Counted from the first letter of the stretch, positions 45,354 to 54,885 are shown. The stretch: 64,000 nucleotides of DNA from Saccharibacillus qingshengii (GCF_013185195.1 NZ_JAAZWC010000017.1:1-64000), one strand, 5' to 3'. Translations and numbers: made by a program. The notes: generated by a model from the letters alone, not told the origin.

Positions 45354-45803
45354 TTATTCGCTTCGCTCCAGCAGCATATCCACATGCGGAATCCCGTCTT
45401 CCGGGTACACGTCCGAGATCACGCGGAAGCCGAATGAGCCGTAGAACTTTTCCAGATAATGCTGCGCTTGAATCTTGATCGGCACGGGCTGTGATTCTAC
45501 GGAGAGGAAAGCGATCGCGCGGTTCATCAGCTCCTGCGCCAGGCCGCGGCCGCGAAAAGCGTCGTTGACCAGCACGCGTCCGATCGAGGCCTGCGGATAG
45601 GCAAGGCCTGGCGGAAGCAGGCGGCAGTAAGCCGCAATCTGCCCATCCTGCTCCACAAATAGATGGTGGCACAGCGGATCTTTGCCGTCGATCTCGGGAT
45701 ACAGACAGTTCTGCTCCAGCACGAAAACGTTCACCCGCTCCCGCAAAATCCGGTAGACTTCGTCCCCGCTCAGCTGTTCGAACGATTTTAAATGCCATTG
45801 CAT
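45354..45803 (-). CDS. GNAT acetyltransferase (ElaA-like)
   Basis: A 149-residue GNAT. The acetyl-CoA motif GRVLVNDAFRGRGLAQELM (about 73-91) and the ElaA-like start MQWHLKSFEQLSGDEVYRILRERVNVFVLEQ are clear. ElaA substrate is unknown. GAGAGGAAG precedes the ATG. Single-gene unit. Confidence 0.88.
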   Translation of the reverse strand: MQWHLKSFEQLSGDEVYRILRERVNVFVLEQNCLYPEIDGKDPLCHHLFVEQDGQIAAYCRLLPPGLAYPQASIGRVLVNDAFRGRGLAQELMNRAIAFLSVESQPVPIKIQAQHYLEKFYGSFGFRVISDVYPEDGIPHVDMLLERSE

Positions 45804-45905
45804 GCGTAACGTCTTCCTCTCGTCGTGTATTTAGGTTAAATTTGAACGATAAGTGGAATTATAAAGCCCGCGGGGAATGATGTAAACGAAAGAGGAGGCA
45901 GCAAG

Positions 45906-46430
45906 ATGAAATTGAACCTGCATGCGCTCAAATACGGCGGGATTGCCCATTACGATTGGGAGATGGAACTGCTCGGCGAACGCGAAGGATGCCTGATCGC
46001 CGAAGGAGCGCCGGGCCGGAGCCTGAAGCACCATACCAAAGGACAAACGTTCACGGTTCCGCATGCTTCGCTCGAAGTCTACGCGCTGGAGGAAGGATTT
46101 ACGGTCAGTTTCGACATTGCGGACGGCGAGGTAGTCTCGATCTACTGCAATGTCTCGCAGCCCTGCGTGCGAAGCGGGGAAGAGGTGTCGTTCGTCGATC
46201 TCGATCTGGATCTGCTCTGGAACGAGCGGGAAGGCTGGCATGTGGTCGACGAAGACGAGTTTGAAGATAACCGCAGCCGCCTGGGATACCCCGATGAACT
46301 GACGCGTTTCGCCCAGCGATCGCTGCGGGATCTGCAGGAACGGGCGCATCAAGGGAAATTCCCGTTTGACGGGAGTCTGGAAGCAGAGATTCGCAGAATC
46401 GCTTCCGGAACGCCGAAGCTGAACGTTTAG
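45906..46430 (+). CDS. DUF402-family protein
   Basis: A 174-residue protein of the DUF402/NtdP-like family (MKLNLHALKYGGIAHYDWEMELLGEREGCLIAEGAPGRSL...). Some relatives are nucleoside di/triphosphate phosphatases. The conserved pattern of acidic residues in the C-terminal half (DLDLDLLW) is present. GAGGAGG precedes the ATG. The terminator stem begins inside the last codons. Confidence 0.82.
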   Translation: MKLNLHALKYGGIAHYDWEMELLGEREGCLIAEGAPGRSLKHHTKGQTFTVPHASLEVYALEEGFTVSFDIADGEVVSIYCNVSQPCVRSGEEVSFVDLDLDLLWNEREGWHVVDEDEFEDNRSRLGYPDELTRFAQRSLRDLQERAHQGKFPFDGSLEAEIRRIASGTPKLNV

Positions 46431-46446
46431 CTTCGGCGTTTTTTTG
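46410..46446 (+). terminator. Terminator overlapping the DUF402 end
   Basis: AACGCCGAAGC/GCTTCGGCGTT stem with T7; the stem starts 20 nt before the stop. Confidence 0.85.
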
Positions 46447-46521
46447 TGGAGACGGGGAAGACCTTCCAAGAAAATGGGATGAAAAAGAATCTTTTTTTGC
46501 GTAAGTTTTCGTATAGAAGTG

Positions 46522-46550
46522 TTTACATATATAAAGAAAAGGATTATAAT
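46522..46550 (+). promoter_or_regulatory. Strong SigA promoter of mntH
   Basis: TTTACA, 17-nt spacer, TATAAT. Start would be about 46557, giving a leader of about 110 nt. No riboswitch recognised; an MntR site could be in the AT-rich sequence just upstream. Confidence 0.75.
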
Positions 46551-46668
46551 CGGTTCAAAAGTTGCGCAGAGGAAACATTCGTGTGCAAGGGTAACAAATG
46601 TAGACCAAGGAAATACAAAATTTAGATATCGATTCGGCACAGGCCCGAGACAAAGAGGTGAACAAGCG

Positions 46669-48000
46669 GTGGAGAAAGAAATCGAAGCAAAAGCAAAACG
46701 GCATAGGGAAGCGGCTCCTCACGAGACGGCGCACAAACCGGTGAAAGAGCTGAATGCCACGGAACGGGCTGCCCAGGCCGTATTGAGCGGAGAAACCAAA
46801 GGATTCAGACGGCTGCTGCCGTTTCTTGGCCCCGCGTTCATCGCGGCGGTTGCTTATATCGACCCGGGCAATTTTGCTACAAATATTACGGCGGGTTCGC
46901 AGTACGGTTATATGCTGCTGTGGGTCATCTTCGCTTCCAATCTGATGGCGGTGCTGATCCAGTCGCTGTCTGCGAAACTCGGCATCGCCACAGGGCGCAA
47001 TCTGCCGGAGATCGCGCGCGACCGCTTTCCCAAAGGCGTCTCGGTCTTCCTCTGGATTCAGAGCGAACTGGTCATCATTGCGACAGATCTGGCCGAATTT
47101 ATCGGGGCGGCGCTCGGGCTGTATCTGATCTTCGGGATTCCGATGCTGCCGGCCGCGCTGATTACGGCGGTTGCCTCGTTTGCTATTCTTGAACTCCAGC
47201 GTCGGGGATTCCGGGCGCTGGAGACCGGCATCGCGGGCATGGTCGTCGCGGTCGTGCTGTCTTTCGCTTTTCAGGTATTCATGGCGAAGCCGGATATGGG
47301 AGCCGTCGCCGCGGGGATCTTCACGCCGCAGTTCGAAGGCACGCAGAGCATCATGCTGGCTGCCGGCATCCTGGGTGCGACGGTCATGCCGCATGCGATC
47401 TATCTGCATTCGTCGCTGACGCAGAACCGGATCGTCGGCCGCAACGAAGAAGAGAAGAAGAAGATTTTCCGGCTTGAGTTTTTCGATATTATTTTTGCGA
47501 TGATCGTGGCCGGAGCGGTCAATATGGCGATGCTGATTATTGCCGCGGCGCTCTTTTTCAAGAACGGACTGCAGGTCGAAGAACTGGATCAGGCGTTTAT
47601 CCACTTCCGCGAACTGGCCGGACCGGCTGCCGCGATCTCGTTTGGACTCGGACTGCTGATCGCGGGACTGTCGAGTTCTTCGGTGGGTACGATGGCAGGC
47701 GACGTAGTCATGCAGGGATTCATCAACAAACGGATCAATTTGTATCTGCGCCGCGCGATCACGATGATTCCTCCGCTTGCTCTCATCATATCGGGGATCA
47801 ATGCAACCGAAGCCCTCGTGGTCAGCCAGGTGATTCTGTCTTTCGGTATCGCTTTTGCGCTGGTGCCGCTGATGCTGTTCACCGGCAACCGCAAGCTGAT
47901 GGGCGGACTTGTGAACCATCCTATCACCCAGGTGCTGGGATGGGCGATTGCGGCGCTGGTTATCGTGTTGAACGTTTTCTTGGTGGTTCAGAGCTTCTGA
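46669..48000 (+). CDS. mntH: Nramp-type manganese transporter
   Basis: A 443-residue, 11-helix proton-coupled Mn2+ importer. Metal-binding TM1 motif DPGNFATNI and TM6 motif MPHAIYLHSS are intact. The N-terminal 45 residues are a hydrophilic tail. The GTG start at 46669 is preferred (GAGGTG 8 nt upstream) over the longer open frame. Regulation by MntR is expected from the family. Confidence 0.92.
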   Translation: MEKEIEAKAKRHREAAPHETAHKPVKELNATERAAQAVLSGETKGFRRLLPFLGPAFIAAVAYIDPGNFATNITAGSQYGYMLLWVIFASNLMAVLIQSLSAKLGIATGRNLPEIARDRFPKGVSVFLWIQSELVIIATDLAEFIGAALGLYLIFGIPMLPAALITAVASFAILELQRRGFRALETGIAGMVVAVVLSFAFQVFMAKPDMGAVAAGIFTPQFEGTQSIMLAAGILGATVMPHAIYLHSSLTQNRIVGRNEEEKKKIFRLEFFDIIFAMIVAGAVNMAMLIIAAALFFKNGLQVEELDQAFIHFRELAGPAAAISFGLGLLIAGLSSSSVGTMAGDVVMQGFINKRINLYLRRAITMIPPLALIISGINATEALVVSQVILSFGIAFALVPLMLFTGNRKLMGGLVNHPITQVLGWAIAALVIVLNVFLVVQSF

Positions 48001-48031
48001 AGAAGCCCTGCGCATCCGCCAACCGACTCCA

Positions 48032-48068
48032 AAAGCCTTTCTCGCTGCGGCGAGAAAGGCTTTTTTTA
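48032..48068 (+). terminator. Terminator after mntH
   Basis: AAAGCCTTTCTCGC/GCGAGAAAGGCTTT stem with loop TGCG and a long T run. Confidence 0.9.
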
Positions 48069-48229
48069 TTGGACGGAAAGGTTCTGAACGTATTTGTGAG
48101 CGGCAAAACGGTTTATGATAGGCGGCCGAAGTGTAAAAGGTATGTAAAGTGAAGACACGGATCAAGTAAACGTTTAACGCGTCCGTTCGGGGTCTATCGC
48201 TTATTTTTAGGAATCCGGAGGAAAAAGAA

Positions 48230-48919
48230 ATGCCGCAACGAACGACCAAAGCCTCGATGAGGCATACCGCCCTGTGCTTTATAGGATTTGGCCTGCTCAC
48301 CGTCGCTTTTGTGCTGATCGCGATGCTGGTCGGATCGGGACATCAAAGCGTGATGAATTTTGACCATAAATGGATTGGAAGAATCCAGAATCAGGAGACG
48401 CCGACCTGGACGAGCGTGGCCGAGACACTCTCGTGGATCGGATCGACCCAAGTGGTTATCGTGCTGGTTGTCGCCCTGCTGCTGTTCCTGCTGCTGATCC
48501 CGCGTCTTCGTTGGGAAGCGCTGCTTGTGGTCTGTGCGACAGGAGGCAGTGCGCTGCTGAATATTCTGCTCAAAAATCTGTTCCGCCGCGATCGCCCGGA
48601 TATCAACCGTCTTGCGGAAGAATCCACTTTCAGCTTCCCGAGCGGACATTCGATGGGGGCATTCGCTCTCTACGGCATTCTCGCCTATGTGCTGTGGAGG
48701 CTGATCGAACCGCTGCCGCTGCGGATTATCGCGCTGCTGCTCTGTATTTTGCTGACGCTTACGATCGGACTCAGCCGGATCTATCTCGGCGTCCATTATC
48801 CGAGCGATGTCATCGGCGGCTATACCGCAAGCGCGGCCTGGTTGGCTCTGACGATCGGAATTTTCGAATATTGGCGCCACCGCAAGGTCCGCCGCAGCGA
48901 ATATCGGCTGAACGCGTAG
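48230..48919 (+). CDS. PAP2-family membrane phosphatase
   Basis: A 229-residue protein with five or six helices and the PAP2 motifs KNLFRRDRP, FSFPSGHSMGA and SRIYLGVHYPSDVIGG. Members dephosphorylate phosphatidate, phosphatidylglycerophosphate or undecaprenyl pyrophosphate; BcrC-like roles are possible. GGAGG lies 9 nt before the ATG. TAAACGTTTA (48167-48176), a palindrome of unknown use, lies in the leader. Confidence 0.9.
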   Translation: MPQRTTKASMRHTALCFIGFGLLTVAFVLIAMLVGSGHQSVMNFDHKWIGRIQNQETPTWTSVAETLSWIGSTQVVIVLVVALLLFLLLIPRLRWEALLVVCATGGSALLNILLKNLFRRDRPDINRLAEESTFSFPSGHSMGAFALYGILAYVLWRLIEPLPLRIIALLLCILLTLTIGLSRIYLGVHYPSDVIGGYTASAAWLALTIGIFEYWRHRKVRRSEYRLNA

Positions 48920-48945
48920 GCGGGTACGACTCAAAGATACAGATC

Positions 48946-48980
48946 AAAAAGACCGCCGTGAAATCCATGGCGGTCTTTTT
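48946..48980. terminator. Bidirectional terminator
   Basis: AAAAAGACCGCC/GGCGGTCTTTTT stem between convergent genes. Confidence 0.85.
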
Positions 48981-48998
48981 GATTCGGCGGACGTTCGG

Positions 48999-49478
48999 TT
49001 ACAGTTGAGCCACCAGAATCTCGGCGAAACGCTCCAGGAACTCCTGGTCGGTCTCGTCGAAACGGGCATGTTCCGGACTGTCGATATCGAGCACGCCGAT
49101 CAGCGTATCTTCTTTGAACAGGGGAACGACGATCTCGCTGTTCGTCGCGGCGTCGCAGGCGATATGGCCCGGGAACGCATGCACATCGTCGATGCGCTGC
49201 GTTTCGCGCGTCTTGGCCGCGGTGCCGCAGACGCCTTTGCCTATCGGAATACGGATGCAGGCCGGCAGTCCCTGGAACGGGCCGAGCACCAGCTCTTTGC
49301 CGTCGTAGAGATAGAAACCGGACCAGTTGGTATCGGGCAGGTACTGCGCAAGCAGTGCCGAAGCATTGGAGAGATTGGCGATGCGGTCGGGCTCTCCGTC
49401 GATCAGGGCTTTCAATTGGGACAGGGCCGTCGCGTAACGTTCCTCGCGGGTGCCTTCTTGGCTTTTCATTTCGAACAT
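48999..49478 (-). CDS. GAF-domain free-methionine-(R)-sulfoxide reductase
   Basis: A 159-residue GAF protein. The catalytic cysteines of fRMsr are at residues 74, 84 and 108 (LPACIRIPIGKGVCG and GHIACDAA), so activity is likely; the enzyme repairs free oxidised methionine. B. subtilis YtsP is the closest named relative. AGGAGG precedes the ATG. Single gene. Confidence 0.9.
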   Translation of the reverse strand: MFEMKSQEGTREERYATALSQLKALIDGEPDRIANLSNASALLAQYLPDTNWSGFYLYDGKELVLGPFQGLPACIRIPIGKGVCGTAAKTRETQRIDDVHAFPGHIACDAATNSEIVVPLFKEDTLIGVLDIDSPEHARFDETDQEFLERFAEILVAQL

Positions 49479-49717
49479 GGGCGTAAGCCTCCTATTTGCG
49501 GACGTATTCGGATGATCGCGGATCGAACCGGTCTTTTAAATTTAGGCCTTTTCCGCAGCAAATGTCAATGAGCTTCAAAGCTCCGTTTCGATGTTTCCGT
49601 CGGGAATTGCGCGGGTAAGTAGTGGGTAACTCATAGGCTGCGCTCTTCGGCCGACATCCGCGGAAGCGAATACCGGAGAAAGGCGACAGCCGTTCACAGA
49701 AATGGAGGAGAGGCGAT

Positions 49718-50020
49718 ATGCAGGCCGCAACACAGAATTTGTTCGTACGAATCCATCTGCTGCATTACGCGGAGGAACAGGATATTTCCATTCGCGAAGC
49801 GCTGCCCAGACTGGAGCGTGCCGGTTACCGGGTCGCGGACCGCGAGGTCAAGCAGGAACTGGAGAACTTGGCATCCGAGAATCTGCTTACCGCCCACGGC
49901 GAAGAATATACGCTGACCGGAGCGGGCATTACCGAGCTGCGCAAGGTTCGCGATTCGCTTGGCAGTATGTGCTCCGAAGTCCTGACCGCCCAGCGCACCG
50001 TCAAGGCTGTGCGTGCCTGA
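49718..50020 (+). CDS. Small winged-helix-like protein, unknown
   Basis: A 100-residue protein whose pattern (IREALPRLERAGYRVADREVKQELENLASENLLTAHGEEYTLTGAGITELRKV) fits a winged-helix fold, with an HTH-like helix pair and a GxxYxLTxxG wing as in PadR and related regulators. GGAGGAGAGG supports translation. No partner is adjacent; the terminator at 50097 ends it. Confidence 0.6.
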   Translation: MQAATQNLFVRIHLLHYAEEQDISIREALPRLERAGYRVADREVKQELENLASENLLTAHGEEYTLTGAGITELRKVRDSLGSMCSEVLTAQRTVKAVRA

Positions 50021-50096
50021 TCGGCACAGGTCCCTGTCCGAAACGTAGATTCATTTGGCAGCGGCTCCGTCATCCCATGTTCCGGCTGCCGACAAG

Positions 50097-50139
50097 AAAC
50101 CCGCATGTCGCCATCTTCCTGGGCGCCTATGCGGGTTTT
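50097..50139 (+). terminator. Terminator
   Basis: AAACCCGCAT/ATGCGGGTTT perfect 10-bp stem, T tail. Confidence 0.8.
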
Positions 50140-50344
50140 GTTCGGAGCGGCGGACACGCGCAGATCACACCCGAACATCGGCTGCCGGGCAAAAAGCCTG
50201 CCGGAAAGCCCGGACGCCCCGTTTCCATGGTAAGATAGAAAAGCTGCCGCTTGACCGGGACCGAACGGCTCGGGTCAAAGCGGCTTGGGTTATTTTGAAA
50301 AGGACGCTTCCGGGCGCTGCCTTGTATGGGAGGATTTCGACACC
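50140..50344 (+). promoter_or_regulatory. Leader of the DHA2 exporter
   Basis: A possible -10 TAAGAT (50231-50236) is followed by a large hairpin (50245-50284; GCCGCTT-GACC against GGTC-AAAGCGGC) that ends 60 nt before the GTG start. An attenuator or a translation block is possible. Confidence 0.35.
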
Positions 50345-51826
50345 GTGGAACACACGCAAAACAAACGCAAATATGTACTGGCCGGCTTGATGCTGTCGAC
50401 GTTTCTGGCGGCGGTGGAAGGTACGGTCATCAGTCCGGCAACGCCGTCGATCGTAGGCGAATTCGAAGCGGCGTCGCTGATGAGCTGGGTATTTGCCGCT
50501 TATCTGCTGACGATGGCCATAACCACGCCGATCTTCGGCAAGCTGAGCGATCTGTTCGGCCGCAAGCCCGTTTTCCTGACCGGCTGCCTGCTGTTTATTG
50601 CCGGCTCCGCCTTGTGCGGTTTCGCCGGCGGGATGGAGCAGCTGATCGCTTTTCGCGCGATTCAGGGTATCGGGGCGGGAGCGGTTATTCCGGTCACGTA
50701 TACGATCGTAGGCGATCTGTACAAGATGGAAGAACGCGGCAAAGTGCAGGGCATGATCAGCTCCGTCTGGGGTATCGCTTCGCTGGTGGGACCGCTTCTG
50801 GGCGGCTATCTGGTCGATACCTTTTCCTGGCGCTGGATTTTCGGGATCAATGTGCCGTTCGGCCTGCTGGCCGTGCTGTTCATCGCTTTGTTCCTCAAAG
50901 AAGAACGGACGCGCAAAAAGGCCGATATCGATTGGGCTGGCGCCGCGACCTTTACGATCGGCATGACGGCGCTGCTGCTGGCGCTCACTTCCGGCGGACA
51001 GAGCGCAGCGTGGAACTCGCCGCTGATCATCGGTCTGCTGGCGGGATCGATCGTCATGCTCGCCGCATTCGTATGGATCGAGCAGCGGGCGTCCGAACCG
51101 CTGGTTCCGCTCAAATTGTTCCGGATCCGCGATATTTTGTTCTCCAGTATTGCGGCCCTCTTCGTCAGTACGCTGCTGATCGGGCTGACCACCTACATTC
51201 CGCTGTGGGTACAGGGCGTGCAGCAGGGCAGCGCCGTATTGTCGGGCATGCTGCTGGCGCCGATGTCGTTCAGCTGGATCGCGGGTTCGTTTATCGCAGG
51301 GCGCATGATCGCCAAGAGCGGCGCCCGGGGAGCAGCCGTAATCGGCCTGGCCGCACTTGTGGCGGGAAGCGCCGGGGTGGCTCTGATGGGCAGCGGCTCG
51401 CCGGGATATGTGCTTCCGCTGCTGATGCTTGTACTCGGTCTCGGTTTCGGCATGTCGCTCACCGTGTTTACGATTGTGGCCCAATCTTCGGTCGGCTACT
51501 CCATGCGGGGAGCTTCGACGGCTCTTAATACGTTCCTGCGTACGCTGGGTCAGACGCTTGGAGTCGCCTTTTTCGGAACGCTGCTCAATGCTTCGCTGCT
51601 GTCGGGTACGGGAGGAGCGGCATCCGGCGGGGCAACCGAAGCGGATATCAATGCGCTGCTGTCGGAACATACGCGCGCCGAGATGTCTGCGGATAAACTT
51701 GCAGGCTTGTCGGGTGTCCTCGAAAACGGGCTGCACAGCCTGTTTATCGTGATGCTGATCCTGACGGCGCTCGGTCTGCTTGCAGTGCTTCCACTGAGCA
51801 AGCGCCCTCCGGCCCCCCGCGAATAA
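50345..51826 (+). CDS. MFS multidrug exporter (DHA2, 14-helix)
   Basis: A 493-residue EmrB/QacA-type exporter. Motif A is GKLSDLFGRKPVFLTG; motif C-like residues follow in TM5. It would expel drugs or dyes using the proton gradient. The start GTG 50345 (GGGAGG about 11 nt upstream) is preferred over the longer frame. A MarR gene follows, convergent; it could regulate this gene. Confidence 0.88.
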   Translation: MEHTQNKRKYVLAGLMLSTFLAAVEGTVISPATPSIVGEFEAASLMSWVFAAYLLTMAITTPIFGKLSDLFGRKPVFLTGCLLFIAGSALCGFAGGMEQLIAFRAIQGIGAGAVIPVTYTIVGDLYKMEERGKVQGMISSVWGIASLVGPLLGGYLVDTFSWRWIFGINVPFGLLAVLFIALFLKEERTRKKADIDWAGAATFTIGMTALLLALTSGGQSAAWNSPLIIGLLAGSIVMLAAFVWIEQRASEPLVPLKLFRIRDILFSSIAALFVSTLLIGLTTYIPLWVQGVQQGSAVLSGMLLAPMSFSWIAGSFIAGRMIAKSGARGAAVIGLAALVAGSAGVALMGSGSPGYVLPLLMLVLGLGFGMSLTVFTIVAQSSVGYSMRGASTALNTFLRTLGQTLGVAFFGTLLNASLLSGTGGAASGGATEADINALLSEHTRAEMSADKLAGLSGVLENGLHSLFIVMLILTALGLLAVLPLSKRPPAPRE

Positions 51827-51890
51827 CGGGAAAATGCAGAGGTTTCGTATACGCGCTTTGCACCGATTCCACACAAAGCTTGGCTGCAAA

Positions 51891-51932
51891 AAAAGACGAT
51901 TTCCCGGGGGAAGCCTCGGGAAATCGTCTTTT
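51891..51932. terminator. Bidirectional terminator
   Basis: 16-bp stem AAAAGACGATTTCCCG/CGGGAAATCGTCTTTT. Confidence 0.85.
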
Positions 51933-52041
51933 GGTATACGGACGTGGCGATTCGGTCATCGGGTGAAAGTCAAACATTGAGAAATATTTCACTTAATAAG
52001 CAAGCGGTAAAATCGGACTTCTCCTCCGCCGGAGGCTGCGC

Positions 52042-52509
52042 TTACTTGCGCGCCGACGGAGAGAGTCTTTCGGCTTCCATGCCCATTTTTTTGAGCAGCG
52101 AGATCAGTTGAAGCTTTTCTTCTTCCTTCAGGCCGATCAGTGCGTTTGTCAGACGTTCCGCATAATGGGGATACGCATCGTCCATGAGGGATCTGCCTTT
52201 TTCCGTCAGTTCGGCATAGATGACGCGGCGGTCGGTCGGGCAGGGATGACGGACGAGCAGGCCGTGACGTTCCAGCTTGTCGATCACGTAGGTCACGTTG
52301 CCACTTTGCAGCAGGAGCTTGGCTCCGATCTGTTGAATCGGCTGCTGACCCTTGAAATAAAGAACTTCCAGAACGGCGAAGGCCGTAGGGTTGAAACCTT
52401 GAATCTTGCTGCCGCTGACGGCATGTTCGTTGACGCTTTTAAACGATTTGGCGAATACCCGGTATAAATGCAGGGACAATTCGGTATCGCGTGCTTGAGT
52501 ATGGATCAT
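52042..52509 (-). CDS. MarR-family regulator
   Basis: A 155-residue MarR protein with wHTH (IQQIGAKLLLQSGNVTYVIDKLERHGLLVRHPCPTDRRVIYAELTEKG) and helical dimer ends. No conserved N-terminal cysteine of OhrR is seen. A palindrome upstream (52555) suggests autoregulation, and the convergent DHA2 exporter could be a target. GGCGGAG about 6 nt before the ATG. Confidence 0.92.
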   Translation of the reverse strand: MIHTQARDTELSLHLYRVFAKSFKSVNEHAVSGSKIQGFNPTAFAVLEVLYFKGQQPIQQIGAKLLLQSGNVTYVIDKLERHGLLVRHPCPTDRRVIYAELTEKGRSLMDDAYPHYAERLTNALIGLKEEEKLQLISLLKKMGMEAERLSPSARK

Positions 52510-52554
52510 TACGACTCCGCCCTTTCAAATTTTGGTAGATGGATTATGTTTATC

Positions 52555-52569
52555 TTAGTTCAGCACTAA
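52555..52569. promoter_or_regulatory. Possible MarR operator
   Basis: TTAGT-TCAGC-ACTAA, 46 bp upstream of the MarR gene, in an AT-rich promoter-like patch. Confidence 0.4.
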
Positions 52570-52742
52570 TGTTTGAGAACATGTCATTTGTCACAGTTTT
52601 TCATTTTAACTATTAAAATTTTGTGCTTTTTCATTAAAGCTTCAAATTTAAAGTGACTGTGCGCACAGGAAAAGACTGGTAAAAGCAACGGAATGATAAA
52701 AGGGACGTAAGAGGAGTAGAACATGCCTAAGGAGAGAAGCAA

Positions 52743-53477
52743 ATGGGAGAGTGGACAGGACTTGAACACGAAAAGAGCGAACCCGTGCTGGATATCCGGA
52801 TCGATGAAGCGGGGTATTCGCCGGGTGACGCGTGTGTAAGAGATATTTCGATCAAAGTGGGCCGCGGCGAATTGGTGGGGTTGATCGGTCCTAACGGCGC
52901 GGGCAAGAGTACGACCATCAAAGCGATCCTGAAGCTGATCCCTCACGTAAAAGGAGAGATCAAGCTGGGCGGTTCGGGAACATACGCGTACGTTCCCGAA
53001 CAACCCCTTTATTACGACACGCTGACCCTATGGGAGCATCTTGCTTTGGCCGGGGCGGCTTACAAGATGGAAGAGCAGGCATTCGAGCGCAGCGCCAACG
53101 AACTGCTGGAGCGCTTTCGTATGACCGATGCGAGAGATAAACTGCCGGGGGGCATGTCGAAAGGAATGAAGCAGAAGATGATGCTGATGCTCGGATTTCT
53201 GCTGAAGCCCGATGTCTATATCGTCGATGAACCGTTCATCGGCCTTGACCCGAGAGCGACAAAAGACTTTCTGCGGCTGTTGGAAGCCGAGCGTTTGCGC
53301 GGCGCGGGTGTGCTGATGTGCACGCACGTGCTGGATACGGCCGAGAAAATCTGCGATTATTTCGTGCTGCTCTCGGACGGAAAGACGGCGGCGCAGGGCA
53401 GTCTTGACGATATCCGCGGAGCCTGCGGCCTGGTACAGGGAGACTTGTTCGACTGCTTCGAGGCGCTTACCGAATGA
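52743..53477 (+). CDS. EcsA-like ABC ATPase
   Basis: A 244-residue ATPase with Walker A GPNGAGKST (49-57), an atypical signature GGMSKGMKQKMMLML, Walker B VYIVDEPFIGLDP, and H-loop CTHVLD. Ecs is linked to exoprotein secretion and competence in Bacillus. The ~20-residue N-terminal extension is short. AAGGAGAG precedes the ATG. It overlaps the permease gene by 4 nt. Confidence 0.88.
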   Translation: MGEWTGLEHEKSEPVLDIRIDEAGYSPGDACVRDISIKVGRGELVGLIGPNGAGKSTTIKAILKLIPHVKGEIKLGGSGTYAYVPEQPLYYDTLTLWEHLALAGAAYKMEEQAFERSANELLERFRMTDARDKLPGGMSKGMKQKMMLMLGFLLKPDVYIVDEPFIGLDPRATKDFLRLLEAERLRGAGVLMCTHVLDTAEKICDYFVLLSDGKTAAQGSLDDIRGACGLVQGDLFDCFEALTE

Positions 53478-54757
53478 GCCGGTTCATACGGGGAAGCGTC
53501 GGATTAGCGGGATTCGCCCGGCCAGGCGCCTTGTTTTGGCGGCGTGTAAGAGACTATCTCGATTGGGAACGCCAAAACTTGCGTCTGGTCGTCGATTGGG
53601 TGGTCGCTCTGTACATCATTATTCCGTTCGGGCTGCTCGGCGGCCGCTATTATTACGGATTCTGGAACGGTGAGATTCCGGAAGCCATGCAGAGTCTGCC
53701 GCTTGCCGTGCTGCTGTTGGTTCCGCTGCTCACTGCGTTGGCCTCCCGGCCGATCCTGATGCTGGAACAGGCGGACGCCGTTTTTCTCCGGCAGTGCCCC
53801 GGATGGCTGGCGGGGGTGACGGTCCGTGGGCTCGTTATGTTTGCGGCGTTCCAGGCGATCAAGACTTTGCTGGTGGCTGCGATCCTGCTGCCTTTCCTGA
53901 GGGAATTGTACGGGATTGCGTGGGGAACGATCGTCGTCTTGGGCCTGGCAATATGGACGCTGCACCTTGCAGTGGGCATGCTGGTCCATTTTACTATCGT
54001 TTTCCGGCGGGATCGATTTAAAAGCAATGCCGCTGCAGGCGGTTTGTTGGCTGTCTCGGCTTTGTTTTTGTGGGCGGCCTCGTCGGGAGCTGCGGCGGGT
54101 TTGGCGGCAGCGGCGGCACTCGGCACCGTGGCTGCTCTTCTGATGAGAAAACGGACCACACTGTCTCATCATTTTGAGGAAAGTGCGGCCGCCGATACGG
54201 CGGTCCGCTTTCGCTTCGCTGCCCTGCTGCTGGCGCGTGCCATAGACAAGCCTCGGCCGCCGAAGCGCAAAGCTCTGCTGCTGCGCCGTTCCGGTCCGCT
54301 GCTGCCGCGCTTCGCGGGCAGCTGGCAGATTCGGCAGATCGCCGATGCCGCACTTAAAAGCGCGCTGCGCGAGCGGGGCTATGCCGGCATGTATCTGCAG
54401 TTCCTTGTCATCAGCCTCGCGGCAGCGGCCATAGGTCCGGTCTGGCTCGGTTGGATCGTCGTACCGCTTATGCTGCTGCTGTTCTCCATGTGGCTGCGCG
54501 GGCTCTGGATCCGCTTCGCGGGCCATGCTTTTCCTCCGGTTGCGGCCATGGACAGCGTGCTGCTGGACTCGGCATGCGCTCCCGCCGTCGGAGTTCAGAT
54601 GCTGCCGCTTGCGTTTGCGCTGAGTGCCTGCCTTGGCGTCAAGGTATATGCTGCCTGGTGGGGAGCTGTGGTATTCGGTCTGCCCGGTGCGATCGCAGGA
54701 ATGATTCTGGCTTATATGCTTGCTGCATTTTGGCACAAAAAAGAGCAGGCGGCCTAG
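53474..54757 (+). CDS. EcsB-like ABC permease
   Basis: A 427-residue, hydrophobic protein with about eight helices and the EcsB architecture (FWRRVRDYLDWERQNLRL at the N-terminus, charged middle loop RKRTTLSHHFEE). Partner of the preceding ATPase; substrate unknown. Starts by ATGA overlap. Confidence 0.85.
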   Translation: MSRFIRGSVGLAGFARPGALFWRRVRDYLDWERQNLRLVVDWVVALYIIIPFGLLGGRYYYGFWNGEIPEAMQSLPLAVLLLVPLLTALASRPILMLEQADAVFLRQCPGWLAGVTVRGLVMFAAFQAIKTLLVAAILLPFLRELYGIAWGTIVVLGLAIWTLHLAVGMLVHFTIVFRRDRFKSNAAAGGLLAVSALFLWAASSGAAAGLAAAAALGTVAALLMRKRTTLSHHFEESAAADTAVRFRFAALLLARAIDKPRPPKRKALLLRRSGPLLPRFAGSWQIRQIADAALKSALRERGYAGMYLQFLVISLAAAAIGPVWLGWIVVPLMLLLFSMWLRGLWIRFAGHAFPPVAAMDSVLLDSACAPAVGVQMLPLAFALSACLGVKVYAAWWGAVVFGLPGAIAGMILAYMLAAFWHKKEQAA

Positions 54758-54782
54758 ACCAAGCTGCGGTTATACACGAAGC

Positions 54783-54822
54783 AAAAAGCCGTACCCGCCA
54801 TCGTGGCAGGGTACGGCTTTTG
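54783..54822. terminator. Bidirectional terminator
   Basis: AAAAGCCGTACCC/GGGTACGGCTTTT stem. Between convergent genes. Confidence 0.85.
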
Positions 54823-54885
54823 TCAGGAACAGTGCGGGGGACGATAAGCTCTCCCGCCGGTTCGGTTCTTTTTGGCCCGCTGGCG

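Noticed and set aside
46551-46668. Manganese riboswitch in the mntH leader
   Set aside because: No yybP-ykoY core sequence was found in the roughly 110-nt leader.
48163-48180. cre-like TAAACGTTTA before the PAP2 gene
   Set aside because: Two mismatches to fixed cre positions and the target is not a carbon gene; mentioned only as a palindrome.
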